Below are positions 44,317 to 53,816 of a DNA stretch of 64,000 nt, piece by piece (position 1 is the stretch's first letter; every line of letters begins with the position of its first letter). The position numbers and the translations under genes were made by a program. The notes beneath the pieces were generated by a model. It saw only the letters and a program-made list of their open reading frames with translations, was not told the origin of the DNA and searched no databases. The stretch spans positions 62,001 through 126,000 of the forward strand of contig WRAU01000003.1 in assembly GCA_009780035.1 (NCBI GenBank), read 5' to 3'. The DNA comes from Alphaproteobacteria bacterium. GTDB lineage: Bacteria > Pseudomonadota > Alphaproteobacteria > WRAU01 > Hepatincolaceae.

Positions 44317-46212
44317 ATGTCAAAAATTATTGGTATAGATTTAGGAACTACCAACTCGTGCGTAGCAGTAATGGATAGCGGCGACCCGAAAGTAATAGAA
44401 AACTCAGAAGGAGCCAGAACCACGCCAAGCATGGTAGCTTTTTTAAATAATGAAAAATTGGTTGGACAGGCTGCCAAAAGACAGGCGGTTACCAATCCAG
44501 AAAAAACTTTATTTGGAATTAAAAGATTAATTGGTAAAAAAATCAGCGATCCCAGTGTAGCTCAAATTAAAAAGCTAGCCCCTTTTCATATTGTTGAAGG
44601 AAATGGCGGCGATGCTTGGGTTGAAGTTGACGGCAAAAAATATTCGCCGCAGGAAATCAGCGCAATCATTCTGCAAAAAATGAAAGAAACTGCAGAAAGC
44701 TGGCTGGGTCAAAAAGTTGAAAAAGCAGTAATTACTGTGCCGGCTTATTTTAACGATGCTCAAAGACAGGCTACAAAAGATGCTGGTAAAATTGCAGGGC
44801 TTGAAGTTTTAAGAATCATCAATGAACCAACTGCCGCAGCTCTTGCTTATGGGTTGGATAAAAAGAAATCAGGTACTGTTGTAGTTTACGATTTAGGCGG
44901 CGGAACTTTTGATGTTTCTATTTTAGAAATCGGCGACGGTGTATTCGAGGTTAAATCAACTAATGGCGATACTTCTTTGGGCGGCGAAAACTTTGATGAA
45001 AAAATTATGGAATACCTGCTTGAAGAATTCAAAAAAGAAAACGCTATAGATTTATCTAAAGATAAATTAGCTCTGCAAAGACTAAAAGAAGCTGCTGAGA
45101 AAGCTAAAATAGAATTATCTTCAGCTATGCAAACAGAAATTAATCTGCCGTTCATTACTGCAGATGCTAGCGGTGCAAAGCATTTAAGCATTAAGCTCAG
45201 CCGTGCAAAATTAGAGTCTCTTGTGTCCGTCCTCGTTGAAAAAACCATTGAACCTTGCCGTTTAGCGCTTAAAGATGCAGGAATTTTAGCCGGAGATATC
45301 AGTGAAGTAATTTTAGTAGGCGGGATGACTCGTATGCCTAAAATTATGGAAAAAGTTAAAGAATTCTTTGGCAAAGAACCTCATAAAGGGGTAAATCCTG
45401 ATGAAGTTGTGGCAATCGGTGCAGCAATTCAAGGCGGCGTGCTGCAAGGCGATGTTAAAGATGTGCTATTATTAGATGTAACCCCTCTTTCACTAGGACT
45501 AGAAACACTAGGCGGAGTATTTACAAGATTAATTGAACGCAACACTACCATACCGACAAAAAAATCGCAAATTTTCTCAACTGCTGAAAATAATCAAAGT
45601 GCAGTTACTATTAGGGTATTCCAAGGCGAACGTCAAATGGTAGCTGATAATAAACTTTTGGGGCAGTTCGATTTAGTAGGTATAGCTCCAGCACCAAGAG
45701 GAGTTCCGCAGATTGAAGTAACCTTTGATATTGATGCCAATGGTATTGTAAGCGTATCGGCAAAAGATAAAGGCACAGGCAAAGAGCATCAAATTCAAAT
45801 TCAATCTTCTTCCGGACTTTCTGAGGCTGAAATTGAACGCATGGTGAAAGAGGCTGAAGCCAATGCTGAGGCAGATAAAGCTAAAAAAGATCATGTTGAA
45901 GCTATTAACAATGCAGATACCATGATTGCCACAATAGAAAAAAGCATGGCAGATTTAGGAGATCAAGTTCCTGCTGATTTAAAACCGCAAATTGAAGCAG
46001 CAATTAAAGACATTCAAGATGTTAAAGAAACTGCTTCTACGGAAGATTTAAAAGCAAAAACTGAAACCTTAGCTAATCTTTCTATGAAAATCGGAGAATT
46101 GCTATATGCTCAGCAGCAAGCACAGGCACAGCAGCCGCAAGCCGATGGAGCAGCACAGCCGCAGGGAGCTGAAGAACCAACTGTTGTTGATGGTGATTTT
46201 AAGGAAAAATAG
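44317..46212 (+). CDS. dnaK: Chaperone DnaK (Hsp70)
   Basis: 631 aa from ATG 44317 (GGAG 7-10 nt upstream; a TTG at 44305 overlaps that site and is less likely). ATPase motifs [28 protein letters not shown] and [12 protein letters not shown]; substrate domain from about 390; lid ending with the Gln/Ala-rich [14 protein letters not shown] tail, then VVDGDFKEK. Followed by a palindromic repeat and dnaJ. Confidence 0.98.
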   Translation: MSKIIGIDLGTTNSCVAVMDSGDPKVIENSEGARTTPSMVAFLNNEKLVGQAAKRQAVTNPEKTLFGIKRLIGKKISDPSVAQIKKLAPFHIVEGNGGDAWVEVDGKKYSPQEISAIILQKMKETAESWLGQKVEKAVITVPAYFNDAQRQATKDAGKIAGLEVLRIINEPTAAALAYGLDKKKSGTVVVYDLGGGTFDVSILEIGDGVFEVKSTNGDTSLGGENFDEKIMEYLLEEFKKENAIDLSKDKLALQRLKEAAEKAKIELSSAMQTEINLPFITADASGAKHLSIKLSRAKLESLVSVLVEKTIEPCRLALKDAGILAGDISEVILVGGMTRMPKIMEKVKEFFGKEPHKGVNPDEVVAIGAAIQGGVLQGDVKDVLLLDVTPLSLGLETLGGVFTRLIERNTTIPTKKSQIFSTAENNQSAVTIRVFQGERQMVADNKLLGQFDLVGIAPAPRGVPQIEVTFDIDANGIVSVSAKDKGTGKEHQIQIQSSSGLSEAEIERMVKEAEANAEADKAKKDHVEAINNADTMIATIEKSMADLGDQVPADLKPQIEAAIKDIQDVKETASTEDLKAKTETLANLSMKIGELLYAQQQAQAQQPQADGAAQPQGAEEPTVVDGDFKEK

Positions 46213-46244
46213 TTTTCTTCCGTTATGTCTATACTAAAGCTAAC

Positions 46245-46347
46245 CGTCATACCAGCGAAAGCTGGTATCCATAGGGTGATTTAGAAAAACGCAATCGTGT
46301 AAAATAAATCACTTTGCAAATGGATACCAGCTTTCGCTGGTATGATG
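46245..46347. repeat. Nested palindromic repeat between dnaK and dnaJ
   Basis: Two copies of the hairpin ATACCAGC-GAAA-GCTGGTAT (46249-46268) and its complement (46324-46343) face each other across 55 nt, so each arm is itself a hairpin. GTGATTTA and TAAATCAC pair inside. Repeats with a (C/T)GTCAT...CCAGCGAAAGCTGG core are very widespread in proteobacteria, including intracellular ones. It may act as mobile palindrome and as a stability or termination structure between the chaperone genes. Confidence 0.8.
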
Positions 46348-46384
46348 ATATGTATAAATAATTATTACAAATAAAGAATTTTAT

Positions 46385-47506
46385 ATGAGTAAAGATTTTT
46401 ATGAAATATTAGGTGTTGCCAAAAATGCCAGTGAAGCAGATATAAAATCGGCTTATCGCAAAAAGGCGATGCAGTATCATCCTGATAAAAATCCTAATAA
46501 TGCCGAGGCTGAACAAAAATTTAAAGAAGTAAGTGAAGCCTATGAAGTATTAAAAGATTCCAACAAAAGATCCAATTACGACAGAGGCGGATATAATCCG
46601 CATGGCAATTATGACAACGGTTTTGGCGGAGGCAATCCTTTTGGAAACGGTAATCCTTTCGGTAATGGCGGCTTTGGCGGGTTCTCGGATATGGGGGATA
46701 TTTTTGAAGAAATATTCGGCGGAGGCGGAAGCAGCAGACGAAGAGACAGAAGCTCACAAAGAGTCCGCCGTGGCTCAGACCTTTTATATAATCTTTCTAT
46801 AACCTTAGAAGAAGCCTATGCGGGAATCGAAAAAGATATTTCAATTACCAATCTTTATAAATGCCCTGACTGTCAAGGGAGCGGAGCTAACGGTGCTCCT
46901 GAATATATAACCTGCCCTGATTGCAGCGGCAAAGGCAAAGTTAAAAAGCGCATGGGATTTTTCTCAGTAGATCAAATATGCCCTCGTTGTAATGGCGAAG
47001 GAAAAACCCTTAAAAATCCTTGTAAAAATTGTCATGGCGATGGCAGAATCAAAAAAAATAAAACCCTTTCCATAAAAATTCCAGCCGGCATAGATAATAA
47101 TATGCGTATAAAATTAAGCGGCGAAGGTGAAGCTGGCATTCAAGGATCGCCCGCCGGAGATTTATTTGTAGCGGTAAGTATATTCTCTCATAATATTTTT
47201 ACAAGACAAAACGACGATCTTTATATGAGCATTACTATTCCTATGGTTGTTGCTACTTTGGGTGATAATATTAAAATGAAAACCATCGACGGCAAAGAAA
47301 TAGAATTAAGCATTCCCGAAGGCGTTCAAAACGGACAAACTCTGCGAATGCGCGGCAAAGGCATGAAAGTTCTAAATCATAATAACTATGGCAATTTGTA
47401 TGTCAATATTAGTGTGGAAACTCCTAATAAACTTACAAATGAGCAAAAAGAAGCCTTGCGGACAGCCTTCAAAATTGATGAGAATAATAAGTATAAAATA
47501 AAATAA
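46385..47506 (+). CDS. dnaJ: Chaperone DnaJ (type I)
   Basis: 373 aa. J domain with HPD (residues 31-33), Gly/Phe region (about 70-120), four zinc-finger CxxCxGxG repeats ([32 protein letters not shown]), and C-terminal substrate domains. Full length. Confidence 0.97.
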   Translation: MSKDFYEILGVAKNASEADIKSAYRKKAMQYHPDKNPNNAEAEQKFKEVSEAYEVLKDSNKRSNYDRGGYNPHGNYDNGFGGGNPFGNGNPFGNGGFGGFSDMGDIFEEIFGGGGSSRRRDRSSQRVRRGSDLLYNLSITLEEAYAGIEKDISITNLYKCPDCQGSGANGAPEYITCPDCSGKGKVKKRMGFFSVDQICPRCNGEGKTLKNPCKNCHGDGRIKKNKTLSIKIPAGIDNNMRIKLSGEGEAGIQGSPAGDLFVAVSIFSHNIFTRQNDDLYMSITIPMVVATLGDNIKMKTIDGKEIELSIPEGVQNGQTLRMRGKGMKVLNHNNYGNLYVNISVETPNKLTNEQKEALRTAFKIDENNKYKIK

Positions 47507-47600
47507 ACCTCTTATTATCATATTACAGGCATTGCTGGTATTTGCGGCAGAGCATTAGATACCTTCTATTAAACAAGATAACAGGCAAATTGTTTTTTAT

Positions 47601-47921
47601 TTACTCTGCTAATTTTAAGGTTATAACCCCTAAAATTATTAAAACTATGCCAAAATATCTCGCCATAGAAGCAATATCACCAAATAACAAGATTCCTAGA
47701 ATAAATGTTCCAGAAGCACCAATTGCTGTCCAAATCGCATAAGCAGTGCCCATAGGAATATCTCTTTGGGCTAAAAACAAAAATAATCCGCTAAGAAAAA
47801 TAGAAATACCAGATAAGATAAATCCTAAGGCTGTATTAAAATTTGCTTTATTAGCAAGTTTTAGCCCTAAAGGCCAACCAACCTCACACACTCCTGCTAT
47901 TAATAAATATATCCAAGCCAT
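47601..47921 (-). CDS. gdx: Small multidrug resistance protein, guanidinium exporter type (SugE/Gdx)
   Basis: 106 aa, four membrane segments. The Gdx type is indicated by MAWIYLLIAGVCEVGWPLGLK (catalytic Glu with Trp in the next turn) and GTAYAIWTAIGASG. Gdx proteins export guanidinium by proton antiport. No guanidine riboswitch is seen in the roughly 60 nt upstream, where one often occurs. It converges with dnaJ. Confidence 0.85.
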   Translation of the reverse strand: MAWIYLLIAGVCEVGWPLGLKLANKANFNTALGFILSGISIFLSGLFLFLAQRDIPMGTAYAIWTAIGASGTFILGILLFGDIASMARYFGIVLIILGVITLKLAE

Positions 47922-47980
47922 AATCCTTTCCTTATTGCATCTAGTATAGTAAAATATTGGTAGAATGAAAGGATAACATA

Positions 47981-48610
47981 ATGCTGACTCACAATCAAAT
48001 CAAAGAAATTTTTGCAATTTTAACTGAAAAAATTAAAGCGCCGGAAACCGAACTGCAATTCCGTAATAATTATACTCTGCTGGTGGCTGTAATTTTATCA
48101 GCACAGGCTAAAGATTCTGTGGTGAATATTGCTACAGAACCTCTTTTTAAAATTGCAGACACTCCGGAAAAAATGCTAAAACTAGGCGAAGAAAAATTAA
48201 TAGACTACATTAAAATCATTGGGCTTTATAAAAACAAAGCAAAAAACATTATTTTAATGTCGCAGCAATTAATAGATAAGCATAATTCAATTGTTTCCGA
48301 TAGTTTTGAAGATTTAATATCTTTAGCAGGTGTAGGCAGAAAAACTGCCAATGTTATTTTAAATGTGGCTTTTAAGCAAGATACTTTTCCTGTAGATACT
48401 CATGTTTTTAGAGTATCGCGGCGTATAGGTTTATCTGATGGATCTGATGTATTGCAAGTAGAGCAAGATTTATTTGAAAAAATCCCTAACCCTTATAGAA
48501 ATTCCTCTCATCATCTAATGATACTTTTAGGACGCTACACCTGTAAAGCCAAAGGGTTTGATTGCACCACCTGCATGCTTAATAAAATTTGTGAGAAGAA
48601 TTTTTTGTGA
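47981..48610 (+). CDS. nth: Endonuclease III
   Basis: DNA glycosylase/AP lyase for oxidised pyrimidines, 209 aa. The helix-hairpin-helix LAGVGRKTANVILN is followed by the catalytic Asp in VDTHVFRVSRR; the FeS cluster is CKAKGFDCTTCMLNKIC (C-x6-C-x2-C-x5-C). It ends in UGA, one of few UGA stops here; the stop lies in the left arm of a hairpin. Confidence 0.95.
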   Translation: MLTHNQIKEIFAILTEKIKAPETELQFRNNYTLLVAVILSAQAKDSVVNIATEPLFKIADTPEKMLKLGEEKLIDYIKIIGLYKNKAKNIILMSQQLIDKHNSIVSDSFEDLISLAGVGRKTANVILNVAFKQDTFPVDTHVFRVSRRIGLSDGSDVLQVEQDLFEKIPNPYRNSSHHLMILLGRYTCKAKGFDCTTCMLNKICEKNFL

Positions 48611-48724
48611 TACTCGCCATATCCTCATATCATTGAAAAACGGCATCCAAACCGTAAAAGTTTAAATTGGAGTATCACCCCAAAGGCTAACAAGCTAACT
48701 TGGTTCTATTGAGCATTGCTCAAT
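48607..48724. other. Structured intergenic region between nth and nrdD
   Basis: The 289-nt gap contains a perfect 9-bp pair GTGATACTC (48607-48615) / GAGTATCAC (48670-48678) closing a 54-nt interior with ACGG / CCGT inside, and then a perfect hairpin ATTGAGC-ATT-GCTCAAT at 48708-48724. There is no T-run after either. From 48740 to 48899 I see only AT-rich leader. This may be an untranslated leader or control element of nrdD. Confidence 0.5.
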
Positions 48725-48899
48725 AATGTATTACACTGCTATATTTTATCTAAATATTCTATCCTAAGTTTTTATACACATTTTCATATTAATCTCTTAT
48801 CTTTCCTAAGGTTTAAAAAAATAACATTTATTTAATATTTATTTAATAAAAAATAATGCTAAAATAAAGATATAAGTTCATTTAACCCATATTATCCTT

Positions 48900-50849
48900 A
48901 TGTTTGAAAGAAAATTAGATGCACCAATAGAGACTCACAACAAGAATTCTCTATTAAAAATAATAAATATAGAGAATCCAAAATCTCAAAAAAAACCTTC
49001 TCCTAGAAATTTATTAAACAGCATTTATGATACTCTTAAAGCATCGCTTAGTGATTTTAAATCCGATAATGCCAATATTAAAAAATCTCCCTCTGGTAAA
49101 ATGCTTAATTTTGGGTCAACTATTTCCAATGCCTACACCATAGAAACTGTTCTAAGTGAAAAATTCGGCAAAGCCCATGCAGAAGGCGATATTCATATCC
49201 ACGATTTAGATTATTACAACTTTACAGTTAATTGTTTGCAGGTTCCTTTGGCAAAATTATTAAAAAGCGGTTTTAATACTGGCAATGGCTATATTCGTCC
49301 GCCGAAACGCATAGCCTCTGCTGCCTCGCTTGTAGCCATTATTCTGCAAAGTGAACAAAACGATCAATTCGGCGGCGTAGGAATTGCTAATTTTGACTTT
49401 GATATGGCAGATTTTGCCGCGAAGGAACGCCAAAATATCGCAAAAAATTTAAAAGCTGATTTAGAAAAATTTAATGCTACTTATAGTGAGGAATCTTTCA
49501 ATAAATTAGTGGAAGAGAAACTTGATAATAATATTTTTCAAGCTATGGAAGGCTTAATTCATAACCTTAATACTATGCACTCTCGTGCTGGAGCACAGGT
49601 GCCTTTTACTTCTATTAATTTAGGCTGCGATACTACAGTAGAGGGCAGATTAATTACAAAAAATTTCTTATTAGCCTATAAAGCCGGGCTTGGCAATGGC
49701 GAAATTCCAATTTTTCCGCAGGTAATTTTTAAAATTAAGGAAGGTATTAATTACGAAGAAAATTCTCCTAATTACGATTTACTGCAATTAGCTATAGAAA
49801 TTTCCGCTACTCGCTTAAATCCTACATTTTTATTCTGCGATAGTTCGTTTAATAAAAAGTTTTCTCATAAACAATTAGGAACTATGGGCTGCCGCACTCG
49901 CGTTGTAGAAAACATTAATGGAGTTGAAGGAACAGAAGGCAGAGGCAATCTTAGTTTTAGCAGTATTAATCTGCCAAGGCTAGCCATACTTGCTAAAGCA
50001 GAAAGCGGCGCTGAAAGTGATGTTTTTAACAGTTTTTTAGAAAAAGTAATAGATTCTGCAGATTTAGTTATTGAACAGCTTTTAGAAAGATATGAAATTC
50101 AAAAAAATTTAAAAGTTGAAGATATTCCTTTCATGCTAGGGCAAAAACTTTATGTTGGCAGCGAAAATTTAAGCAGCAAAGAAACAACTGAAGAAGCCTT
50201 TAAAAACGGCACAATGGCAATTGGATTTATTGGCATTGCTGAGGTTTTAAAAATTATCTTCGGACAACATCATGGTGAAAATGAAGAACTGATTATCCGT
50301 GTAGAAGAAATTTTAAAAACTTTAAAAAACCAAACTGATTTAGCAACAGCTAAATATGGGCTTAATTTTTCTATTATCGCTACACCGGCTGAGGGCTTAA
50401 GCCATAAATTTACTACCATTGATGAAAAAAAATTCGGCAATATTGATTGGGTTATCAGCAAAGGCTTTTATACCAATGGTTTTCATATTCCTGTAGATTT
50501 TGCTATTAATGCTTATAAAAAGCTAGAAATAGAAGCTAGGTTTCATAAATATTGCCTTGGCGGACATATTTCTTATACAGAATTTGAATCCTCCCCAGAA
50601 CATAATTTAGCGGTGTTGAATGAGGCAATTAAACGGGCAAAAAATGCCGACAGCGGATATATTGGCTTTAATTTTCCTTACGATCAATGCCTATCTTGTC
50701 AGACCAGCGGCGTTTTTGAGGAAACCTGCCCGCATTGCAACAGTGATAATATTATGAGAATCCGCAGAGTTACCGGCTACTTAGGCTACCTTAATAATTT
50801 TACGCGCGGGAAAATGAAAGAAGAAAAATTAAGAAAATCACACTATTAG
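48900..50849 (+). CDS. nrdD: Anaerobic ribonucleoside-triphosphate reductase, no ATP-cone
   Basis: Makes dNTPs without oxygen through a glycyl radical. 649 aa; begins right in the barrel, so the roughly 90-residue N-terminal ATP-cone of E. coli NrdD is absent and allosteric on/off control must differ. The radical-site Cys is in TMGCRTRV; the C-terminal zinc site is CLSCQTSG...CPHC, and the glycyl radical segment reads RVTGYLG (usual RVCGYLG). The activase gene follows by 10 nt. Confidence 0.94.
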   Translation: MFERKLDAPIETHNKNSLLKIINIENPKSQKKPSPRNLLNSIYDTLKASLSDFKSDNANIKKSPSGKMLNFGSTISNAYTIETVLSEKFGKAHAEGDIHIHDLDYYNFTVNCLQVPLAKLLKSGFNTGNGYIRPPKRIASAASLVAIILQSEQNDQFGGVGIANFDFDMADFAAKERQNIAKNLKADLEKFNATYSEESFNKLVEEKLDNNIFQAMEGLIHNLNTMHSRAGAQVPFTSINLGCDTTVEGRLITKNFLLAYKAGLGNGEIPIFPQVIFKIKEGINYEENSPNYDLLQLAIEISATRLNPTFLFCDSSFNKKFSHKQLGTMGCRTRVVENINGVEGTEGRGNLSFSSINLPRLAILAKAESGAESDVFNSFLEKVIDSADLVIEQLLERYEIQKNLKVEDIPFMLGQKLYVGSENLSSKETTEEAFKNGTMAIGFIGIAEVLKIIFGQHHGENEELIIRVEEILKTLKNQTDLATAKYGLNFSIIATPAEGLSHKFTTIDEKKFGNIDWVISKGFYTNGFHIPVDFAINAYKKLEIEARFHKYCLGGHISYTEFESSPEHNLAVLNEAIKRAKNADSGYIGFNFPYDQCLSCQTSGVFEETCPHCNSDNIMRIRRVTGYLGYLNNFTRGKMKEEKLRKSHY

Positions 50850-50859
50850 TGAACTTAAA

Positions 50860-51318
50860 ATGGAACTGAAAATAGCCGGACGCGAACCTAACTCTATTGT
50901 AGATGGTGAGGGCTTGCGATATGTTATATTCTTTCAAGGATGCCCCCATCATTGTGTTGGCTGCCACAATATGGAAACATGGAATATAAATGGCGGCGTT
51001 GACTCAAGTGTTGAGAATGAAATTAACCTTATAGCCAAATATGTGGGTCATATAGACGGTATAACCATCAGCGGTGGCGATCCCTTTTTTCAATACTCGG
51101 TCTTGCTAGAATTAGTGAAATCTATAAAAGAAATATACAGTCTTAATATATGGGTTTATACTGGTTATACTATTGAAGAAATCCACAAGCTAGGCATGAT
51201 CGAGGTTTTAGATTATATTAATGTATTAGTTGATGGAAAGTTTATTCTTGAGCTAAAATCCCCCAAACTACCGTTTATAGGTAGTAGTAATCAACGGGTG
51301 ATTAGGATTAAAAATTAG
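50860..51318 (+). CDS. nrdG: Anaerobic ribonucleotide reductase activating protein (radical SAM)
   Basis: Generates the glycyl radical in NrdD. 152 aa with CPHHCVGCHN (CxxxCxxC) and TISGGDPFFQ. It converges on the retron RT gene and the two stops overlap by 3-4 nt. Confidence 0.94.
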   Translation: MELKIAGREPNSIVDGEGLRYVIFFQGCPHHCVGCHNMETWNINGGVDSSVENEINLIAKYVGHIDGITISGGDPFFQYSVLLELVKSIKEIYSLNIWVYTGYTIEEIHKLGMIEVLDYINVLVDGKFILELKSPKLPFIGSSNQRVIRIKN

Positions 51319-53006
51319 TTTTTATTTAAAATTTTATCAAATAAACTAAAAAAATTTGAATAATCAACTTCATAATTTTTTACTAATAACCTTGCTATTT
51401 GAGTGCTTTTATGATTTTTAAGAACATCTACTATATTAGTGTAATCGTTATCTTGTTTTAATTTATCTATATAGTTAGATTTTCTTGAGGTAGGATTTAC
51501 TACCAATAAATCTTCTATTACAACATTACTATTATCTTTGGATTTCTTTTTACCCTCTGTCTCTTGTAAAAATTTTTTATCTGGAAACAAAAATCCTGTT
51601 ATATTTTTTAAACTATCTTTATTATTTTTATAGTCATTTTCAACAGACTTACCTGCATCATCATTGTCAACTACAATTACGAACCTAGTGTTTAATATGC
51701 CTAAATGCTTTTCTATGCCTTCTAATTTGCCTTTATTTTCAAATTTTCTTTCCTGTTCTTTCTTTTTAATATTGCTTGTTATCCAAGATAAAAACTTATT
51801 TATCTGATAAGCTCCTGAACTTCTCTTCCCACAAAATAGATTCATAAAAATAATTTCTGGTATTGTATTTTGTGGTTTGCTCTTTTTGTATTCTGCAAAA
51901 GCAGCTTTTAAATAAATAACATCAGTTGGTCCCTCAACTAAAACTGCAATTTTACCATCATTAATTCTTTTTTGGACTCTTCCTAAATTATATTTCCATA
52001 ATAAGTTATTTAATACATGATTGTCATTTTTGTTATTTTTATTTTCATTATATTTTTTTACATTAAATAAAAAAGCAAGATTTCCACGAATCACATTTTC
52101 AGGAATATCCTCATTGTTGTAATAAAAATTATGAACCATATTTCTTACTTTTTGATAAAATTCCTTTTTTACATTAACTTTTTCATTACAAACAAGTCCC
52201 GTTACTTCTTGCCTTTTGGTTTTTCCACTATATCTAGTTTTATGTTCTTGGATATTAAAATTATTTTTTTCAATAATTGCTAGTAATTCTTGGTTGATTT
52301 TATTGCTATCTATATCAAATATATGTTTTAATGACTCTTCTTTATTGCATGAAAAACTCATATCATCAACATAGCGAGTATATTTAACGCTAATTTTCTT
52401 GTCTCTTATGTATTTTAAAATATCATAATCTAAATGTGAGGCAACCATATTCGCAATAATAGGAGAGCAAGGACTACCCACAGGTAATTCGTTGTCGCAA
52501 GTAGCTATTTGAGCTAAAACTGTTGCACTTTTATCTGAAAAATTATAAGGGTTAGCTTTAAAAACTCCCCTCACCCTACCAAAATTTATTGAGGGAAAGA
52601 AATTTTTTATATCAATATTTACAAGGTAGTTTTTATTTGAATGAATCTTAGCATTATTAATAATACCTCTCTTGTTGCCTTGCAAACAACCTTGCACGCA
52701 TTTGTATAAATATTTCTTATTTTCTGGAGGGTATATTTCATTTAAAATTTTTAGCAAATCTTGTTGTAGAAGAAGTAATAAAGATGTTTTTTTTACTATT
52801 CCTGTTTCTATGTTTTCTATTATTTTAATGGGGGCTTTTATTTTCCTACTTCCACCAGATTTTTTAGGGATCTCAAATTCAAAATATTTCTCTTCTTTTG
52901 TTAGCTTGTATAATACATAAGCCAGATCTTTAGGTGTTTTATTAAAAAATTTGGAAATTTCTTGAAGAGTTTGAGCCTCTTTAAGTTCTTCTATGTTATT
53001 ATTCAT
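51315..53006 (-). CDS. Retron reverse transcriptase fused to a TOPRIM domain (Ec67/Eco2-like)
   Basis: 563 aa from the ATG at 53006; an upstream ATG at 53087 would put the start inside the retron RNA, so it is unlikely. N-terminal RT: retron region X NAKIH (118-122), catalytic DIKNFFPS, GSPCSPIIAN, the YVDD box (212-215) and region Y VTGLV (268-272). C-terminal TOPRIM: VEGPTD with the catalytic Glu (357-362) and DNDDAGK (447-453). This fused design is the type I-C architecture of retron Ec67/Eco2, a phage-defence system in which the RT makes multicopy single-stranded DNA and the TOPRIM nuclease is the presumed toxic effector. Codon use is AT-rich and Asn/Lys-heavy like its neighbours. Confidence 0.9.
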   Translation of the reverse strand: MNNNIEELKEAQTLQEISKFFNKTPKDLAYVLYKLTKEEKYFEFEIPKKSGGSRKIKAPIKIIENIETGIVKKTSLLLLLQQDLLKILNEIYPPENKKYLYKCVQGCLQGNKRGIINNAKIHSNKNYLVNIDIKNFFPSINFGRVRGVFKANPYNFSDKSATVLAQIATCDNELPVGSPCSPIIANMVASHLDYDILKYIRDKKISVKYTRYVDDMSFSCNKEESLKHIFDIDSNKINQELLAIIEKNNFNIQEHKTRYSGKTKRQEVTGLVCNEKVNVKKEFYQKVRNMVHNFYYNNEDIPENVIRGNLAFLFNVKKYNENKNNKNDNHVLNNLLWKYNLGRVQKRINDGKIAVLVEGPTDVIYLKAAFAEYKKSKPQNTIPEIIFMNLFCGKRSSGAYQINKFLSWITSNIKKKEQERKFENKGKLEGIEKHLGILNTRFVIVVDNDDAGKSVENDYKNNKDSLKNITGFLFPDKKFLQETEGKKKSKDNSNVVIEDLLVVNPTSRKSNYIDKLKQDNDYTNIVDVLKNHKSTQIARLLVKNYEVDYSNFFSLFDKILNKN

Positions 53007-53035
53007 TATTATTAAAAACTCATTTAAAATAAAGC

Positions 53036-53180
53036 CTCCGTCTATTCTTATGCCCCCAGTGAACATGATTGTCATTGAGCAAATCATTGCAAAGCCATAA
53101 ACTTTACTACCTTTAACGATAGTAAATAAATTTATTTAAAACCAATATAGTTTGATACAAACTAAAAATTTAGACGGAGT
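53036..53180 (-). ncRNA. Retron msr-msd non-coding RNA
   Basis: About 145 nt directly upstream of the RT gene, same strand. The ends are inverted repeats a1 CTCCGTCTA (53179-53171) and a2 TAGACGGAG (53044-53036), a perfect 9 bp. After a1 comes TTTTTAG, where the G at 53162 is the best branching guanosine candidate, and the msr hairpin TAGTTTG-TAT-CAAACTA (53164-53148). The msd side has TTACTATC / GGTAGTAA and then ATGATT / AATCAT inside TTATG / CATAA. The predicted promoter start is at the first base of a1. Confidence 0.8.
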
Positions 53181-53186
53181 ATATTT

Positions 53187-53214
53187 ATTATACTATTGAT
53201 GTTGATAAATTCAA
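53187..53214 (-). promoter_or_regulatory. Promoter of the retron RNA
   Basis: Minus strand: TTGAAT (53214-53209), 16-nt spacer, TATAAT (53192-53187). The predicted transcription start, about 7 nt downstream, is 53180, the 5' edge of the msr-msd RNA. Confidence 0.75.
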
Positions 53215-53232
53215 AGATTATTGTTTCCCTTA

Positions 53233-53355
53233 CTACTTCTTCCTAAAACTCAATTTCTTTTTAAGATGTTTTAGGCTAGCTATTTGATTTTTAACCTTAC
53301 TGGGTTTCTTTTTGCGTTTTCTTATTTCTCGCCATTTAGCAATTATTGCCCTCAT
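53233..53355 (-). CDS. 40-residue very basic small protein upstream of the retron
   Basis: ATG at 53355 with a strong GGAGG 5 nt upstream. About 19 of 40 residues are Lys, Arg or His; the chain has amphipathic helical character (MRAIIAKWREIRKRKK... LKKKLSFRKK). A TATAAT at 53394-53389 may be its promoter. It lies 53 nt before the retron promoter, same strand. No family is recognised; it could be an RNA-binding accessory of the retron, a ribosome-associated small protein, or unrelated. Confidence 0.6.
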   Translation of the reverse strand: MRAIIAKWREIRKRKKKPSKVKNQIASLKHLKKKLSFRKK

Positions 53356-53359
53356 TTAT

Positions 53360-53715
53360 ACCTCCACTAGTTTTTATTTTTTATAGTTATTATAAAATAA
53401 AAACTGTTTATTAAAAATTAATTCTCCCTCATATTAGGAAATTAATAGGGCAATAATTAAAAGAAAAAATATCTATCTCGTTTTCATATTGAATATTAAG
53501 TTCGCTAAACCCTTTATAACCAATATAAAAGTATAGTCCAGTAGAAACTTGATTTGTAATTAATATTAATTTTCTAAGCCGCTAGATTGGAAATCTTTGA
53601 TTAAATAATCAGCCATCACCTTTATAAAGGCAACAACATCCTATAGTTTTTTGAATTTTATAAACAACTTTATTCATTTTATTCCTTGTGAAAGGAAGAA
53701 TCAAAATTCCAGTAA
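53360..53715 (-). other. Relic coding sequence upstream of the retron
   Basis: 355 nt without an intact gene. Minus-strand frames give broken pieces such as MNKVVYKIQKTIGCCC, MADYLIKDFQSSGLEN (with AAAGGTG before its ATG) and a longer stretch TNQVSTGLYFYIGYKGF... ending in FLI, in different frames and split by stops. It looks like an eroded gene, perhaps from the element that carried the retron. Confidence 0.4.
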
Positions 53716-53814
53716 ATTGGGACAAGTTTGGAGTTTATATTAGCTTTTGCACAAAGTATATTACACATACATGAGTGCAAAAGCGACGACATAGAAATCC
53801 AAAATCTTCCCAAT
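53716..53814. repeat. Palindromic element E9 (covarying hairpin family)
   Basis: Just downstream of the nitronate-monooxygenase-like gene. Outer arms ATTGGGACAAGTTTGGA and TCCAAAATCTTCCCAAT pair; inner arms AGCTTTTGC / GCAAAAGC enclose the core GTATATTACACATACATGAG. The right motif CGACGACATAGAAATCC is close to the family consensus. It is the only copy found between 22 and 63 kb. Confidence 0.8.
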
Positions 53815-53816
53815 TA

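Noticed and set aside
47922-47980. Guanidine riboswitch before gdx
   Set aside because: The gap is under 60 nt and has no matching paired elements.
51315-53006. Group II intron or diversity-generating RT
   Set aside because: No maturase or HNH domain and no template/variable repeats; the retron X and Y motifs plus a1/a2 RNA favour a retron.
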